Shown: positions 16,240 through 24,542 of the stretch, in pieces
How the letters are laid out: the number at the start of each line of letters is the position of its first letter
Numbering within the stretch: the first letter of the stretch is position 1
NCBI GenBank assembly: GCA_910579865.1
Contig: CAJTXA010000020.1
Location: 474-61,347 of the forward strand
DNA: 60,874 nucleotides
Direction of reading: 5' to 3'
Source of the DNA: an uncultured Lachnospiraceae bacterium
Lineage (GTDB): Bacteria > Bacillota > Clostridia > Lachnospirales > Lachnospiraceae
Position numbers and translations under genes: made by a program
The notes under the pieces: generated by a model
The model's database searches: none
Told to the model about the DNA's origin: nothing
The model's input: only the letters and a program-made list of their open reading frames with translations

Positions 16240-18537
16240 ATGATTACATTATCAACTGGTGGTGCTTATTTATTGCATGGTACAGAAGTTGTAGAAGCAA
16301 TAAAAGATACAGAGGAAATTTTAAAAACAAAGCTTGGCAAGACAGTAACGAAAGAAGATGCTGCGAAAAATACAATAGCATATAGTATTTTAGAAGAACA
16401 TAACACATCAGAAACAATGGAGAAGCTAAAGATCAAGTTTGACCGATTAACTTCTCATGATATTACATTTGTAGGGATTATACAAACAGCGAGAGCAAGT
16501 GGACTTACAGAGTTTCCAGTGCCTTATGCATTGACAAATTGTCATAACAGTTTATGTGCAGTAGGAGGTACAATCAATGAAGATGATCATATGTTTGGAC
16601 TTTCCTGTGCGAAACGTTATGGAGGGATCTATGTTCCACCTCATCAAGCAGTAATTCATCAGTATGCTAGAGAGATGTTAGCAGGTTGTGGAAAGATGGT
16701 TTTAGGTTCCGATAGTCATACTCGTTATGGTGCATTAGGAACAATGGCGATTGGAGAAGGGGGACCAGAGATTGTAAAACAGTTATTGTCTCAAACTTAT
16801 GATATCAATATGCCAGATGTAATTGGAGTTTATCTAACTGGGAAACCACAAAATGGAGTTGGACCACAAGACGTTGCACTTGCAATTATTGGTAAGGTAT
16901 TTGCAAATGGCTATGTTAAGAATAAAGTAATGGAATTTATTGGTGATGGAGTGGAAAACCTTAGTGTAGATTTTCGAATTGGTATAGATGTTATGACAAC
17001 CGAAACGACTTGTCTTTCTTCTATTTGGAAAACAGATAAAAAAGTAAAGGAATTCTATGAAATACATGGTAGAGAGGAAGAATTTGAAGAATTAAATCCA
17101 GGAGAGGTTGCATATTATGATGGGATAATTACAGTAAATCTGGACGAGATTAAACCAATGATTGCTATGCCATTTCATCCAAGTAATACGTATACTATTG
17201 AAGAATTAAAAGCAAATCTTTTGGATATTTTAGAGGATGTGGAAAAGAAAGCTCTGGTAAGTCTAGATCAGAATAAGGTTTCTTTTACTTTAAAAGATAA
17301 AGTACAAAATGGTAAACTCTATGTAGAGCAGGGAGTAATTGCAGGCTGTGCAGGTGGTGGATTTGAAAATCTATGTGCAGCAGCAGATATTTTACGTGGA
17401 AAAAATATTGGTGCAGATGAATTTTCTTTAAGTGTGTATCCAGCGAGTCAGCCGATTTTTATGGAATTGGTTAAGAATGGACGAGTGGCAGATTTTATGG
17501 CAGCAGGTGCAACCGTTCGTACTGCATTTTGCGGTCCATGTTTTGGGGCAGGAGATGTTCCAGCAAATAAAGGACTTAGTATTCGTCATTCTACTCGAAA
17601 CTTCCCAAATCGAGAAGGATCAAAAGTGACAAATGGTCAGATTGCTTCAGTTGCTTTGATGGATGCACGTTCGATTGCGGCAACAGCAGCAAATAAAGGT
17701 TATTTAACAGCAGCGGATGAAATAGATGTACAATATACAGGGCCAAAGTATTTCTTTGATAAGACAATTTATGAAAATCGGGTTTATAATGGAGTTGGAA
17801 AACCAGATTCTAGTGTGGAATTAAAGCTAGGACCAAATATTAAGGATTGGCCAAAGATGTCTCCATTAACAGAGGATATTTTGCTTCAGGTAGCATCTGT
17901 AATTTATGATCCAGTAACAACAACAGATGAACTAATTCCTTCTGGAGAGACATCTTCTTATCGTTCAAATCCTCTTGGATTAGCAGAGTTTACTTTATCA
18001 CGAAAAGATCCTGCTTATGTTGGACGAGCAAAGGAAATCCGAGCAGCAGAGGAAGTTCGTATAACAGGTGCCTGTCCAATGCGGAAAAATGAAGCAATTG
18101 GTGCAGCATTTATAACAATTAAGAAATTTTATCCAGATTTAAAAGCAAGAGCGACAGAAATTGGAAGTGTAATTTTTGCAGTAAAGCCAGGAGATGGTTC
18201 TGCCAGAGAACAGGCTGCTTCTTGTCAGAGAGTGCTGGGTGGATTAGCAAATATTGCATATGAATACGCTACAAAGCGGTATCGTTCTAATTTGATTAAT
18301 TGGGGTATGCTACCATTTCTTTTGCCAGAGGGAAAACTTCCATTTGAGAATGGAGATTGCATCTTTATACCTCAGATAGCTACAGCTATAAAAGAGAAGA
18401 AAAATGAGATAAAAGCTTATGTAGTAAAGAATGAGGAATTACAGGAATTTTCAATGCAGTTGGGAGATTTGACAGAAGAAGAACGAGAAATTATTTTAAA
18501 AGGGTGTTTGATTAATTACAATAATAAGACTTTATAG
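16240..18537 (+). CDS. aconitase-superfamily hydratase (YbhJ-like)
   Basis: Putative iron-sulfur hydratase/isomerase related to E. coli YbhJ and aconitase. 765 residues, about the YbhJ length. Seen: GSDSHTRYGALGT in the N-terminal part (aconitase substrate/cluster region), VIAGCAGGGFENL and AFCGPCFGAG with cysteines that could hold a 4Fe-4S cluster, and a C-terminal swivelling domain region (RYRSNLINWGMLPFLLP). The substrate is not known for the family. GGGGAGG precedes ATG 16240 at a normal distance. It stands alone between the XRE gene and a long hairpin. Confidence 0.8.
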   Translation: MITLSTGGAYLLHGTEVVEAIKDTEEILKTKLGKTVTKEDAAKNTIAYSILEEHNTSETMEKLKIKFDRLTSHDITFVGIIQTARASGLTEFPVPYALTNCHNSLCAVGGTINEDDHMFGLSCAKRYGGIYVPPHQAVIHQYAREMLAGCGKMVLGSDSHTRYGALGTMAIGEGGPEIVKQLLSQTYDINMPDVIGVYLTGKPQNGVGPQDVALAIIGKVFANGYVKNKVMEFIGDGVENLSVDFRIGIDVMTTETTCLSSIWKTDKKVKEFYEIHGREEEFEELNPGEVAYYDGIITVNLDEIKPMIAMPFHPSNTYTIEELKANLLDILEDVEKKALVSLDQNKVSFTLKDKVQNGKLYVEQGVIAGCAGGGFENLCAAADILRGKNIGADEFSLSVYPASQPIFMELVKNGRVADFMAAGATVRTAFCGPCFGAGDVPANKGLSIRHSTRNFPNREGSKVTNGQIASVALMDARSIAATAANKGYLTAADEIDVQYTGPKYFFDKTIYENRVYNGVGKPDSSVELKLGPNIKDWPKMSPLTEDILLQVASVIYDPVTTTDELIPSGETSSYRSNPLGLAEFTLSRKDPAYVGRAKEIRAAEEVRITGACPMRKNEAIGAAFITIKKFYPDLKARATEIGSVIFAVKPGDGSAREQAASCQRVLGGLANIAYEYATKRYRSNLINWGMLPFLLPEGKLPFENGDCIFIPQIATAIKEKKNEIKAYVVKNEELQEFSMQLGDLTEEEREIILKGCLINYNNKTL

Positions 18538-18612
18538 ATTTATATAGTAGCTTAGAAATTTTTTAAAATGATAGATTATAAAATTGTAAATTGGTGAAGA
18601 AATAGAAGAATA

Positions 18613-18722
18613 AATTTTAGGGCTATCAAATTAAGTAGAATCTATACAAGATATAGTATATATTAAAATTTAAAACAACTATATCTTATATTGAATTTTC
18701 TTAGTATGGCAGCCCTAAAATT
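18613..18722. repeat. 110-bp imperfect inverted repeat (long hairpin)
   Basis: Two 45-base arms (18613-18657 and 18678-18722) pair at about 36 of 45 positions, with a perfect outer 12 bases (AATTTTAGGGCT / AGCCCTAAAATT) and a perfect inner end (AGATATAGT). It could be a terminator of the hydratase gene, a structured RNA or a MITE-like element. A related hairpin lies at 20101-20191. Confidence 0.7.
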
Positions 18723-18789
18723 ATTATTTTTATTATTTAGTAGGAAGAAATACCTATACTATTTATCGAAAATATGTTCTATTTTGTCA

Positions 18790-18819
18790 TTGACAAATTG
18801 TGTACTTCTTGTTTATAAT
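18790..18819 (+). promoter_or_regulatory. SigA-type promoter of the membrane protein gene
   Basis: Perfect TTGACA (18790-18795) and perfect TATAAT (18814-18819) with an 18-base spacer, about 60 bases upstream of ATG 18879. Confidence 0.7.
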
Positions 18820-18878
18820 ATGTAAGTAGCAAATAGAAAAAAGTCAAATAGTGACACATAAGGGAAAAGGAGTTGGAA

Positions 18879-20045
18879 ATGAAAGAGACATTAAAGAAGC
18901 ATGCCACGAAATCGTTTATGATTCGAACAGCTGTTGTAGCAGTTATTTTAATTGCTTCTCTTATCTTTACAAAAGTAGGAATTATTCCATTATTGTTTGG
19001 AGGAACTTCAATTGATGGAACCTCTGATTTTGATGCATTAGAAGGAAAACAAGTATCATTTGATGCAAGTTATGTACTGGCAGAGTACGTACGTAGAACT
19101 TCCACAGAGACGGATACACGTCGTACAACACTTACACATGTTGGATATATTGTATGGGATTATGATAATGATGCAATGTTTGGAATTTATCTTCCTGCTT
19201 CAAAAAGCAGCCGTTTAGATGATATGATTGACGAAACATGGGAATGGTGGGACTATGAAAGAGAAGAGGTCTCTTCTAACTTACACGTAGATGGTACACT
19301 GAGAAAAATGGAAGGAAAAGAATTGCAGTATTTCCAAGAAACGATAGATGAATTACTTTATGAAGATGAGCAGGATATGGTATATTATTATACAATAGAT
19401 ACCACACAAGTGAATGGTTTAGAAAAGGGATGGCTTGCAATTATTAGTGCAGTTGATATGTGGGCATTGCTTTACTTTATTTGGAGCTTAGTAAGTTATT
19501 TGTCACAGGGATATTATCGGTCAATTAAAAAGTTTTTGGATACAAATCCTTCTATTCCAGAAAGTCGCATGGATGCAGACTTTGCATCGGCTGTTTTGTT
19601 TCAGAAAAAAATTTGGGTTGGAAAGGAATGGACGATTTACATAAAGGGAATGAAATCCTACCTAATGGAGAATCGTAAGCAGGTTTGGGCATATTATTAT
19701 CAAAGAACAGGACGCTATTCAGTAAGTCAGATTCGATTTTTTGATAGAGATAAAAAGAATACAAATATTGACATTCCAAATAGTAGCTATGAAGAAATGC
19801 TTGGAGTATATCAAAATAATCAGCCTCAGATGTTGCTTGGATATGATAAAGAATGGGAGAAGATGTATAAGAAGAATTTTAATGAGTTTTTAAATCTTCG
19901 CTATAATCAAGTGATTTCTCAAGTACAAACAGGAGATACTTATGAGCATCAGCAGCAGACAAATCCAGATAATTATTTTGATGATGCACGTTATAATATG
20001 GATGCTTATCGAGAACAGCAGGCAGATAAAACAGATAAGAGCTAG
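18879..20045 (+). CDS. two-TM membrane protein of unknown family
   Basis: I do not recognise a family. 388 residues from ATG 18879 (AAAAGGAG seven bases upstream; a TTG six bases earlier is less likely). A basic N-terminus is followed by a membrane segment (about 18-38, VVAVILIASLIFTKVGIIPL), a soluble region of about 150 residues rich in acidic and Tyr residues, a second segment near 190-210 (LAIISAVDMWALLYFIWSLV) and a long charged C-terminal region ending in Gln/Asp-rich sequence. No signal-peptidase site is obvious. Single gene with its own promoter, bracketed by two related long hairpins. Confidence 0.75.
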   Translation: MKETLKKHATKSFMIRTAVVAVILIASLIFTKVGIIPLLFGGTSIDGTSDFDALEGKQVSFDASYVLAEYVRRTSTETDTRRTTLTHVGYIVWDYDNDAMFGIYLPASKSSRLDDMIDETWEWWDYEREEVSSNLHVDGTLRKMEGKELQYFQETIDELLYEDEQDMVYYYTIDTTQVNGLEKGWLAIISAVDMWALLYFIWSLVSYLSQGYYRSIKKFLDTNPSIPESRMDADFASAVLFQKKIWVGKEWTIYIKGMKSYLMENRKQVWAYYYQRTGRYSVSQIRFFDRDKKNTNIDIPNSSYEEMLGVYQNNQPQMLLGYDKEWEKMYKKNFNEFLNLRYNQVISQVQTGDTYEHQQQTNPDNYFDDARYNMDAYREQQADKTDKS

Positions 20046-20100
20046 GGGAGTATAAAAGAGTAGGTAGTAAGCTTTGATAAATATATAAATAAAAAGATAA

Positions 20101-20191
20101 GAAAACTGTTGTATTAAAAGAACGTGACACAAGATACAGTAGATTAAAACGATTGTATATTGTGTGATCTTCAATTAATAGAACAGTTTTT
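20101..20191 (+). terminator. long hairpin with T run (terminator-like)
   Basis: 39-base arms (20101-20139 and 20153-20191) match at about 30 positions; the right arm ends in a T run (CAGTTTTTTATA). It probably ends transcription of the membrane protein gene. Its loop-proximal part (ACAAGATACAGTA, ATTAAAA) resembles that of the hairpin at 18613. Confidence 0.65.
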
Positions 20192-20286
20192 TATATATAA
20201 GGATATATTTTAAAGTTTTGGAAAAACTATAGATTACAAAAAGGCGATATGAAAAGAATAAATTTTTATAAAAAGAAAAAAAGAGA

Positions 20287-20315
20287 TTGACCTTCTCTAT
20301 ACCGATTGGTATACT
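20287..20315 (+). promoter_or_regulatory. tetR promoter with internal operator
   Basis: TTGACC (20287-20292) and TATACT (20310-20315) with a 17-base spacer. A perfect palindrome TATACC-GATT-GGTATA (20298-20313) fills the spacer and touches the -10, a typical site for TetR-family autorepression. Confidence 0.75.
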
Positions 20316-20332
20316 AGAGAGGAGGTGATAAG

Positions 20333-20911
20333 ATGGACAACCGACAAACGATTATGCAGTGTGCACTGAATTTATTTTCAGATAAAGGGTATGATTCAGT
20401 AGGGGTACAAGAGATCGTAAAAGCAGCAGGAATAACAAAGCCTACATTGTATTATTATTTTAAAAGTAAGCATGGTCTTTTAGAGGCTTTGATTCAGGAA
20501 AAGGGAGAGCTGCTGATGATGCAGCTTACAAAAGCTGTAAAGACAACAGGCAATATTTCTGAAAAATTGTTACAGCTTGCACATGCTTATGTCTGGTTTT
20601 CTACAGAAGATGAGAAGTTTTTTATGTTGATGTTATGTCTGATGTATTATCCTAGACAGAATGAAGCACATCAAGCAATTGCACCACTGATCCGTAGGCA
20701 ATATAATTTGATTACAGAAACCTTTTGTAAGGAATCAAGACAACTTGGAAATATGAATGGTAGACAGGAACAGTTTGCTATGGGATTTATTGGGACATTG
20801 GACAGTTATATAACCGTACAATATGAACGAGGAAAAAGTCAGGAGGAGATACGGGATTCTGGCGCAGTTTATTCTGTTGTTCATCAATTTTTACATGGTA
20901 TTTTTTCATAA
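20333..20911 (+). CDS. TetR-family repressor
   Basis: 192 residues. N-terminal HTH at about 8-50 (ALNLFSDKGYDSVGVQEIVK, then GITKPTLYYYFKSKHGLLEA), then a ligand-binding helical domain with no family match I can name. Ribosome site GAGGAGGTG. First gene of an operon with an amylase (24 bases downstream) and glgB, so it probably controls alpha-glucan handling, and its own transcription through the palindrome between -35 and -10. The inducer is unknown. Confidence 0.9.
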   Translation: MDNRQTIMQCALNLFSDKGYDSVGVQEIVKAAGITKPTLYYYFKSKHGLLEALIQEKGELLMMQLTKAVKTTGNISEKLLQLAHAYVWFSTEDEKFFMLMLCLMYYPRQNEAHQAIAPLIRRQYNLITETFCKESRQLGNMNGRQEQFAMGFIGTLDSYITVQYERGKSQEEIRDSGAVYSVVHQFLHGIFS

Positions 20912-20935
20912 ATAAAAAACAGGAGGTTAGAAAGT

Positions 20936-22294
20936 ATGGCATGGTATGAGGAAGCGGTGTTTTACCATATGTATCCATTAGGTATGGTAGGAGCACCATA
21001 TGAGAATAAAGAGGAAGATGTAGTACATCGAATAGAGGATTTGAAATTGTGGATTCCTCATTTAATAGATTTGAATTTTAATGCAATTTATATAGGACCT
21101 TTGTTTGAATCCACAACACATGGGTATGATACAAAGGATTACCGACTAGTAGATCGAAGACTGGGAGATAATGCAGATTTTAAAGAATTTGTGCAACTTT
21201 GTCATCAAGAAGGAATTCGTGTTGTAGTAGATGGTGTATTTAATCATACTGGAAGAGAATTTTTTGCTTTTAAAGATTTAAAGGAAAAAAGAGAAGGGTC
21301 TCGTTATAAGGATTGGTATAAAGGAGTTAATTTTTGGGGAAATACACGCTATAATGATGGATTTGGTTATGAAGCATGGAGAAATTGTTTTGAACTTGTC
21401 AATTTGAATCTAAGAAATCCGGAAGTAAAGAATTATTTATTAGAAACGATAGATTTTTGGATTGATGAGTTTGATATTGATGGAATTCGTTTAGACTGTG
21501 CAGACTGCTTGGATTTTGATTTTATGAAAGAAATGCGGTGGAGAACAGGACAAAAGAAAGCAGAATTCTGGCTGATGGGTGAAGTGATTCATGGAGATTA
21601 TTCTAGATGGGTCAATGATGAGATGCTTCATTCTGTAACAGATTATGAACTCCATAAAGGATTGTATTCTGGACATAATGATCAGAATTATTTTGAAATT
21701 GCACATACAGTTCGTCGATTATTTGATGCAAATGGAGGACTTTGCAAAGGACGACGGCTTTATAGTTTTGTGGATAATCATGATGTAGAACGAATCGCTA
21801 GTAAATTAAAAAATAAAGAACATCTCTATCCTGTTTTATTGTTGCTTTATACATTGCCTGGAATTCCTTCTATTTATTATGGCTCAGAGTGGGGGATAGA
21901 AGGAAAAAAGGAGAATGGAAGAGATGAGCCATTGCGTCCGTATATTGATCCAAAAAGTATAGAGGAAAAGCAAAATGAAATAAGTGATTGGGTGAAATCA
22001 TTGGGAAAACTTTATCAAGAAAACAAAGAAATTCCTTATGGGCGCTATCAGGAATTGATGCTTAAAAATCGGCAGTATGCATTTGCAAAAAGATTGGATC
22101 ATTCTGCTGTAGTAGTAGCAGTGAATAATGATACAACACAGGAAGAGATTTGTATTCCAGGCTTTATGAATGTAGGTAAGGCAGTTGATTTGATTACAGA
22201 AAAGGAAATTCCTGTAGAAGGAAATGGAATGATACGAGTTTTAGTACCTGGTAATAAAGGAAGAGTAATAAAGGTTGTATCGCCAGATGAATGA
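20936..22294 (+). CDS. GH13 alpha-amylase-family hydrolase (intracellular, maltodextrin type)
   Basis: Alpha-glucan hydrolase or transferase, 452 residues, no signal peptide, so cytoplasmic. Catalytic motifs in order: VDGVFNHTG (region I), DGIRLDCAD (nucleophile Asp), LMGEVIHGD (acid/base Glu) and FVDNHDVER (third Asp). It lacks the N-terminal beta domain of neopullulanases and starts directly with the barrel (WYEEAVFYHMYPLG). AGGAGG precedes ATG 20936. It sits between tetR and glgB, so it probably works on glycogen or imported maltodextrin. Exact specificity is open. Confidence 0.88.
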   Translation: MAWYEEAVFYHMYPLGMVGAPYENKEEDVVHRIEDLKLWIPHLIDLNFNAIYIGPLFESTTHGYDTKDYRLVDRRLGDNADFKEFVQLCHQEGIRVVVDGVFNHTGREFFAFKDLKEKREGSRYKDWYKGVNFWGNTRYNDGFGYEAWRNCFELVNLNLRNPEVKNYLLETIDFWIDEFDIDGIRLDCADCLDFDFMKEMRWRTGQKKAEFWLMGEVIHGDYSRWVNDEMLHSVTDYELHKGLYSGHNDQNYFEIAHTVRRLFDANGGLCKGRRLYSFVDNHDVERIASKLKNKEHLYPVLLLLYTLPGIPSIYYGSEWGIEGKKENGRDEPLRPYIDPKSIEEKQNEISDWVKSLGKLYQENKEIPYGRYQELMLKNRQYAFAKRLDHSAVVVAVNNDTTQEEICIPGFMNVGKAVDLITEKEIPVEGNGMIRVLVPGNKGRVIKVVSPDE

Positions 22295-22342
22295 TACAAT
22301 AAATAAAAATGAAGGAAAAGATAGAGAAAGAAGGAGATCGAT

Positions 22343-24379
22343 ATGGAAAAAGAAGCAAGTGGAAATATGGAAATAGAATTGGAAGAACAGAAGGATTTGG
22401 GGGTTATAACAGAAACTGATCGTTATTTATTTGGAGAAGGCACACATTACGAAATTTATAAAAAAATGGGTGCACATCCTATGGAATTAAATGGGCAATG
22501 GGGAGTTTATTTTGCTGTATGGGCACCAAAGGCGAAAAATGTTAGTATTGTAGGAGATTTTAATGGTTGGATGGGATACAATCATAATATGAAACCTCTT
22601 GGAACATCTGGTATTTTCGAATTATTTATTCCAAATCTTGGGGAAGGTACTTTGTATAAGTATGCAGTAACAGGAGCAAATGGAATGACCGTGATGAAAT
22701 CAGATCCTTATGGTGTGGCTTGTGAATTTCGGCCAAATACAGCGTCTATTGTTCGAAATATTAATGGGTTTGCTTGGACAGATGCAGATTGGATGACACA
22801 AAAAAGAACGAAGGATATTAAAAAGGCGCCTATGTCGATCTATGAGGTACATATTGGCTCCTGGAAAAAGAACGGAGATACAGAACGAGCAGGATTTTAT
22901 AATTATCGGGATATGGCTCATGAACTAGCAGCTTATGTAGAAGATATGGGATATACACATATAGAGTTGATGGGAATTGCTGAGCATCCATTTGATGGTT
23001 CTTGGGGATATCAGGTAACAGGGTATTTTGCTCCTACCGCACGATATGGGACAGCACAAGATTTGATGTATTTTATTAATTATATGCATGAAAGAAAGAT
23101 CGGAGTAATTTTGGATTGGGTTCCAGCACATTTTCCTAGAGATGCTCATGGATTAGCTAATTTTGATGGTACTCCTACTTATGAGTATGCGGATCCAAGA
23201 AAAGGAGAACATCCTGATTGGGGAACAAAAGTATTTGATTTTGGACGAAGAGAAGTCGTAGATTTTTTAATTTCAAATGCAATTTATTGGGTAGAAGAGT
23301 ATCATGTGGATGGGCTTCGTGTAGACGCAGTAGCCTCTATGCTTTATCTAGACTATGGACGCAATGCTGGACAGTGGGTACCAAATTGGTATGGAGGACA
23401 TGAAAATTTAGAGGCAATTGAATTTTTTAAACATCTAAATTCAATTATGGAAAGGCGAGATCCAGGTACAATGATTATTGCAGAGGAATCCACTGCATGG
23501 CCAAAGGTAACAGCAAGACCAGAGGATGATGGACTTGGATTTACACATAAATGGAATATGGGATGGATGAATGATTTCTTAGAGTATGTGAAAAGAGATG
23601 CTTTATTTAAGAAATATGCACATGATAAGATGACATTTAGTATGACCTATGCATATAGTGAAAATTATATTTTAGTATTATCTCATGATGAAGTAGTGCA
23701 TTTAAAGTGCTCCATGTTAGAAAAGATGCCAGGATATTATGAGGATAAGTTTAAGAATTTAAAAGCAGCTTATACATTTATGTTTGGGCATCCAGGGAAA
23801 AAGTTACTTTTTATGGGACAGGAATTTGCACAGCTTCGAGAGTGGAGTGAAGAACGCTCTCTTGATTGGTATTTATTAGAGGAACAACCACATCAGGATA
23901 TGAAGGAGTATGTGAAAACATTGCTTCATCTTTATAAAGAACATCCAGCGATGACAGAGTGTGATGATAGTTGGGAAGGATTTGAATGGATGAATTGTGA
24001 AGATGGTGATAGAAGTACATTTAGTTATGTAAGAAAGAATCAAGATCAGTCAAGATGTTTGCTTTTTGTATTTAACTTTACACCAATTGCACGAGAAGAC
24101 TATCGAGTAGGTGTACCAAATCTAACAGAGTATCGAGTGATATTAGATAGCAATCAGCCTGATTTCGGAAAAAATGCAAATACCATTTATAAAGCAGAAG
24201 AGATAGAGTGTGATAAACAAGAACAGTCAATTGCTTTTCCTTTACAACCATTAAGTGCTTATGTAATGGAATTTTCCAATATTCATAAGAAAAAGAAAGC
24301 ACCTGTAGTAAAGAAAGTAGTGGATAAAAAGTTGGTTCGTTTATCGAAAAAGAATAATCGAAATGCAAAGAAAAAGTAA
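22343..24379 (+). CDS. glgB: 1,4-alpha-glucan branching enzyme
   Basis: Makes alpha-1,6 branches in glycogen. 678 residues: CBM48-type N-terminal domain (about 60-150, YFAVWAPKAKNVSIVGDFNG), GH13 barrel with nucleophile DGLRVDAV, acid IIAEESTAWP and LSHDEVVH, then a C-terminal beta domain and a Lys-rich tail (KKKKAPVVKKVVDKK). The residue after VVH is Leu where most branching enzymes have Gly (HGK). Ribosome site GAAGGAGA. 48 bases after the amylase gene and followed by a good terminator, so it is the last gene of the tetR operon. Confidence 0.93.
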   Translation: MEKEASGNMEIELEEQKDLGVITETDRYLFGEGTHYEIYKKMGAHPMELNGQWGVYFAVWAPKAKNVSIVGDFNGWMGYNHNMKPLGTSGIFELFIPNLGEGTLYKYAVTGANGMTVMKSDPYGVACEFRPNTASIVRNINGFAWTDADWMTQKRTKDIKKAPMSIYEVHIGSWKKNGDTERAGFYNYRDMAHELAAYVEDMGYTHIELMGIAEHPFDGSWGYQVTGYFAPTARYGTAQDLMYFINYMHERKIGVILDWVPAHFPRDAHGLANFDGTPTYEYADPRKGEHPDWGTKVFDFGRREVVDFLISNAIYWVEEYHVDGLRVDAVASMLYLDYGRNAGQWVPNWYGGHENLEAIEFFKHLNSIMERRDPGTMIIAEESTAWPKVTARPEDDGLGFTHKWNMGWMNDFLEYVKRDALFKKYAHDKMTFSMTYAYSENYILVLSHDEVVHLKCSMLEKMPGYYEDKFKNLKAAYTFMFGHPGKKLLFMGQEFAQLREWSEERSLDWYLLEEQPHQDMKEYVKTLLHLYKEHPAMTECDDSWEGFEWMNCEDGDRSTFSYVRKNQDQSRCLLFVFNFTPIAREDYRVGVPNLTEYRVILDSNQPDFGKNANTIYKAEEIECDKQEQSIAFPLQPLSAYVMEFSNIHKKKKAPVVKKVVDKKLVRLSKKNNRNAKKK

Positions 24380-24387
24380 TAAAACAG

Positions 24388-24424
24388 AGGTTCTTATCAC
24401 GATTTTGTGATAGGAACCTTTATT
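24388..24424 (+). terminator. rho-independent terminator after glgB
   Basis: AGGTTCTTATCAC (24388-24400) pairs with GTGATAGGAACCT (24407-24419) with one wobble, followed by a T-rich tract. Confidence 0.88.
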
Positions 24425-24439
24425 TTATATTTAAGATGG

Positions 24440-24467
24440 TAAGGAAAAGAAAGAATTTTGCCGAAAT
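24440..24467 (+). promoter_or_regulatory. possible SigD/sigma-28 promoter of the FliK-like gene
   Basis: TAAG (24440-24443), a 16-base spacer and GCCGAAAT (24460-24467), close to the flagellar consensus TAAA-N15-GCCGATAA. It lies about 75 bases upstream of ATG 24543. Confidence 0.4.
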
Positions 24468-24542
24468 AAAAAATAAGAAAAATGGAGTGAAGCGATTCCT
24501 TTATTTGATAGAAAAATTTTAAATATAGAAAGGTAGAAAAAG

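Larger units (their letters stand above)
18538..18878. other. intergenic region with long hairpin and promoter
   Basis: No coding potential seen. Holds the long imperfect hairpin at 18613-18722 and a strong promoter at 18790-18819, both listed separately. Confidence 0.7.
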
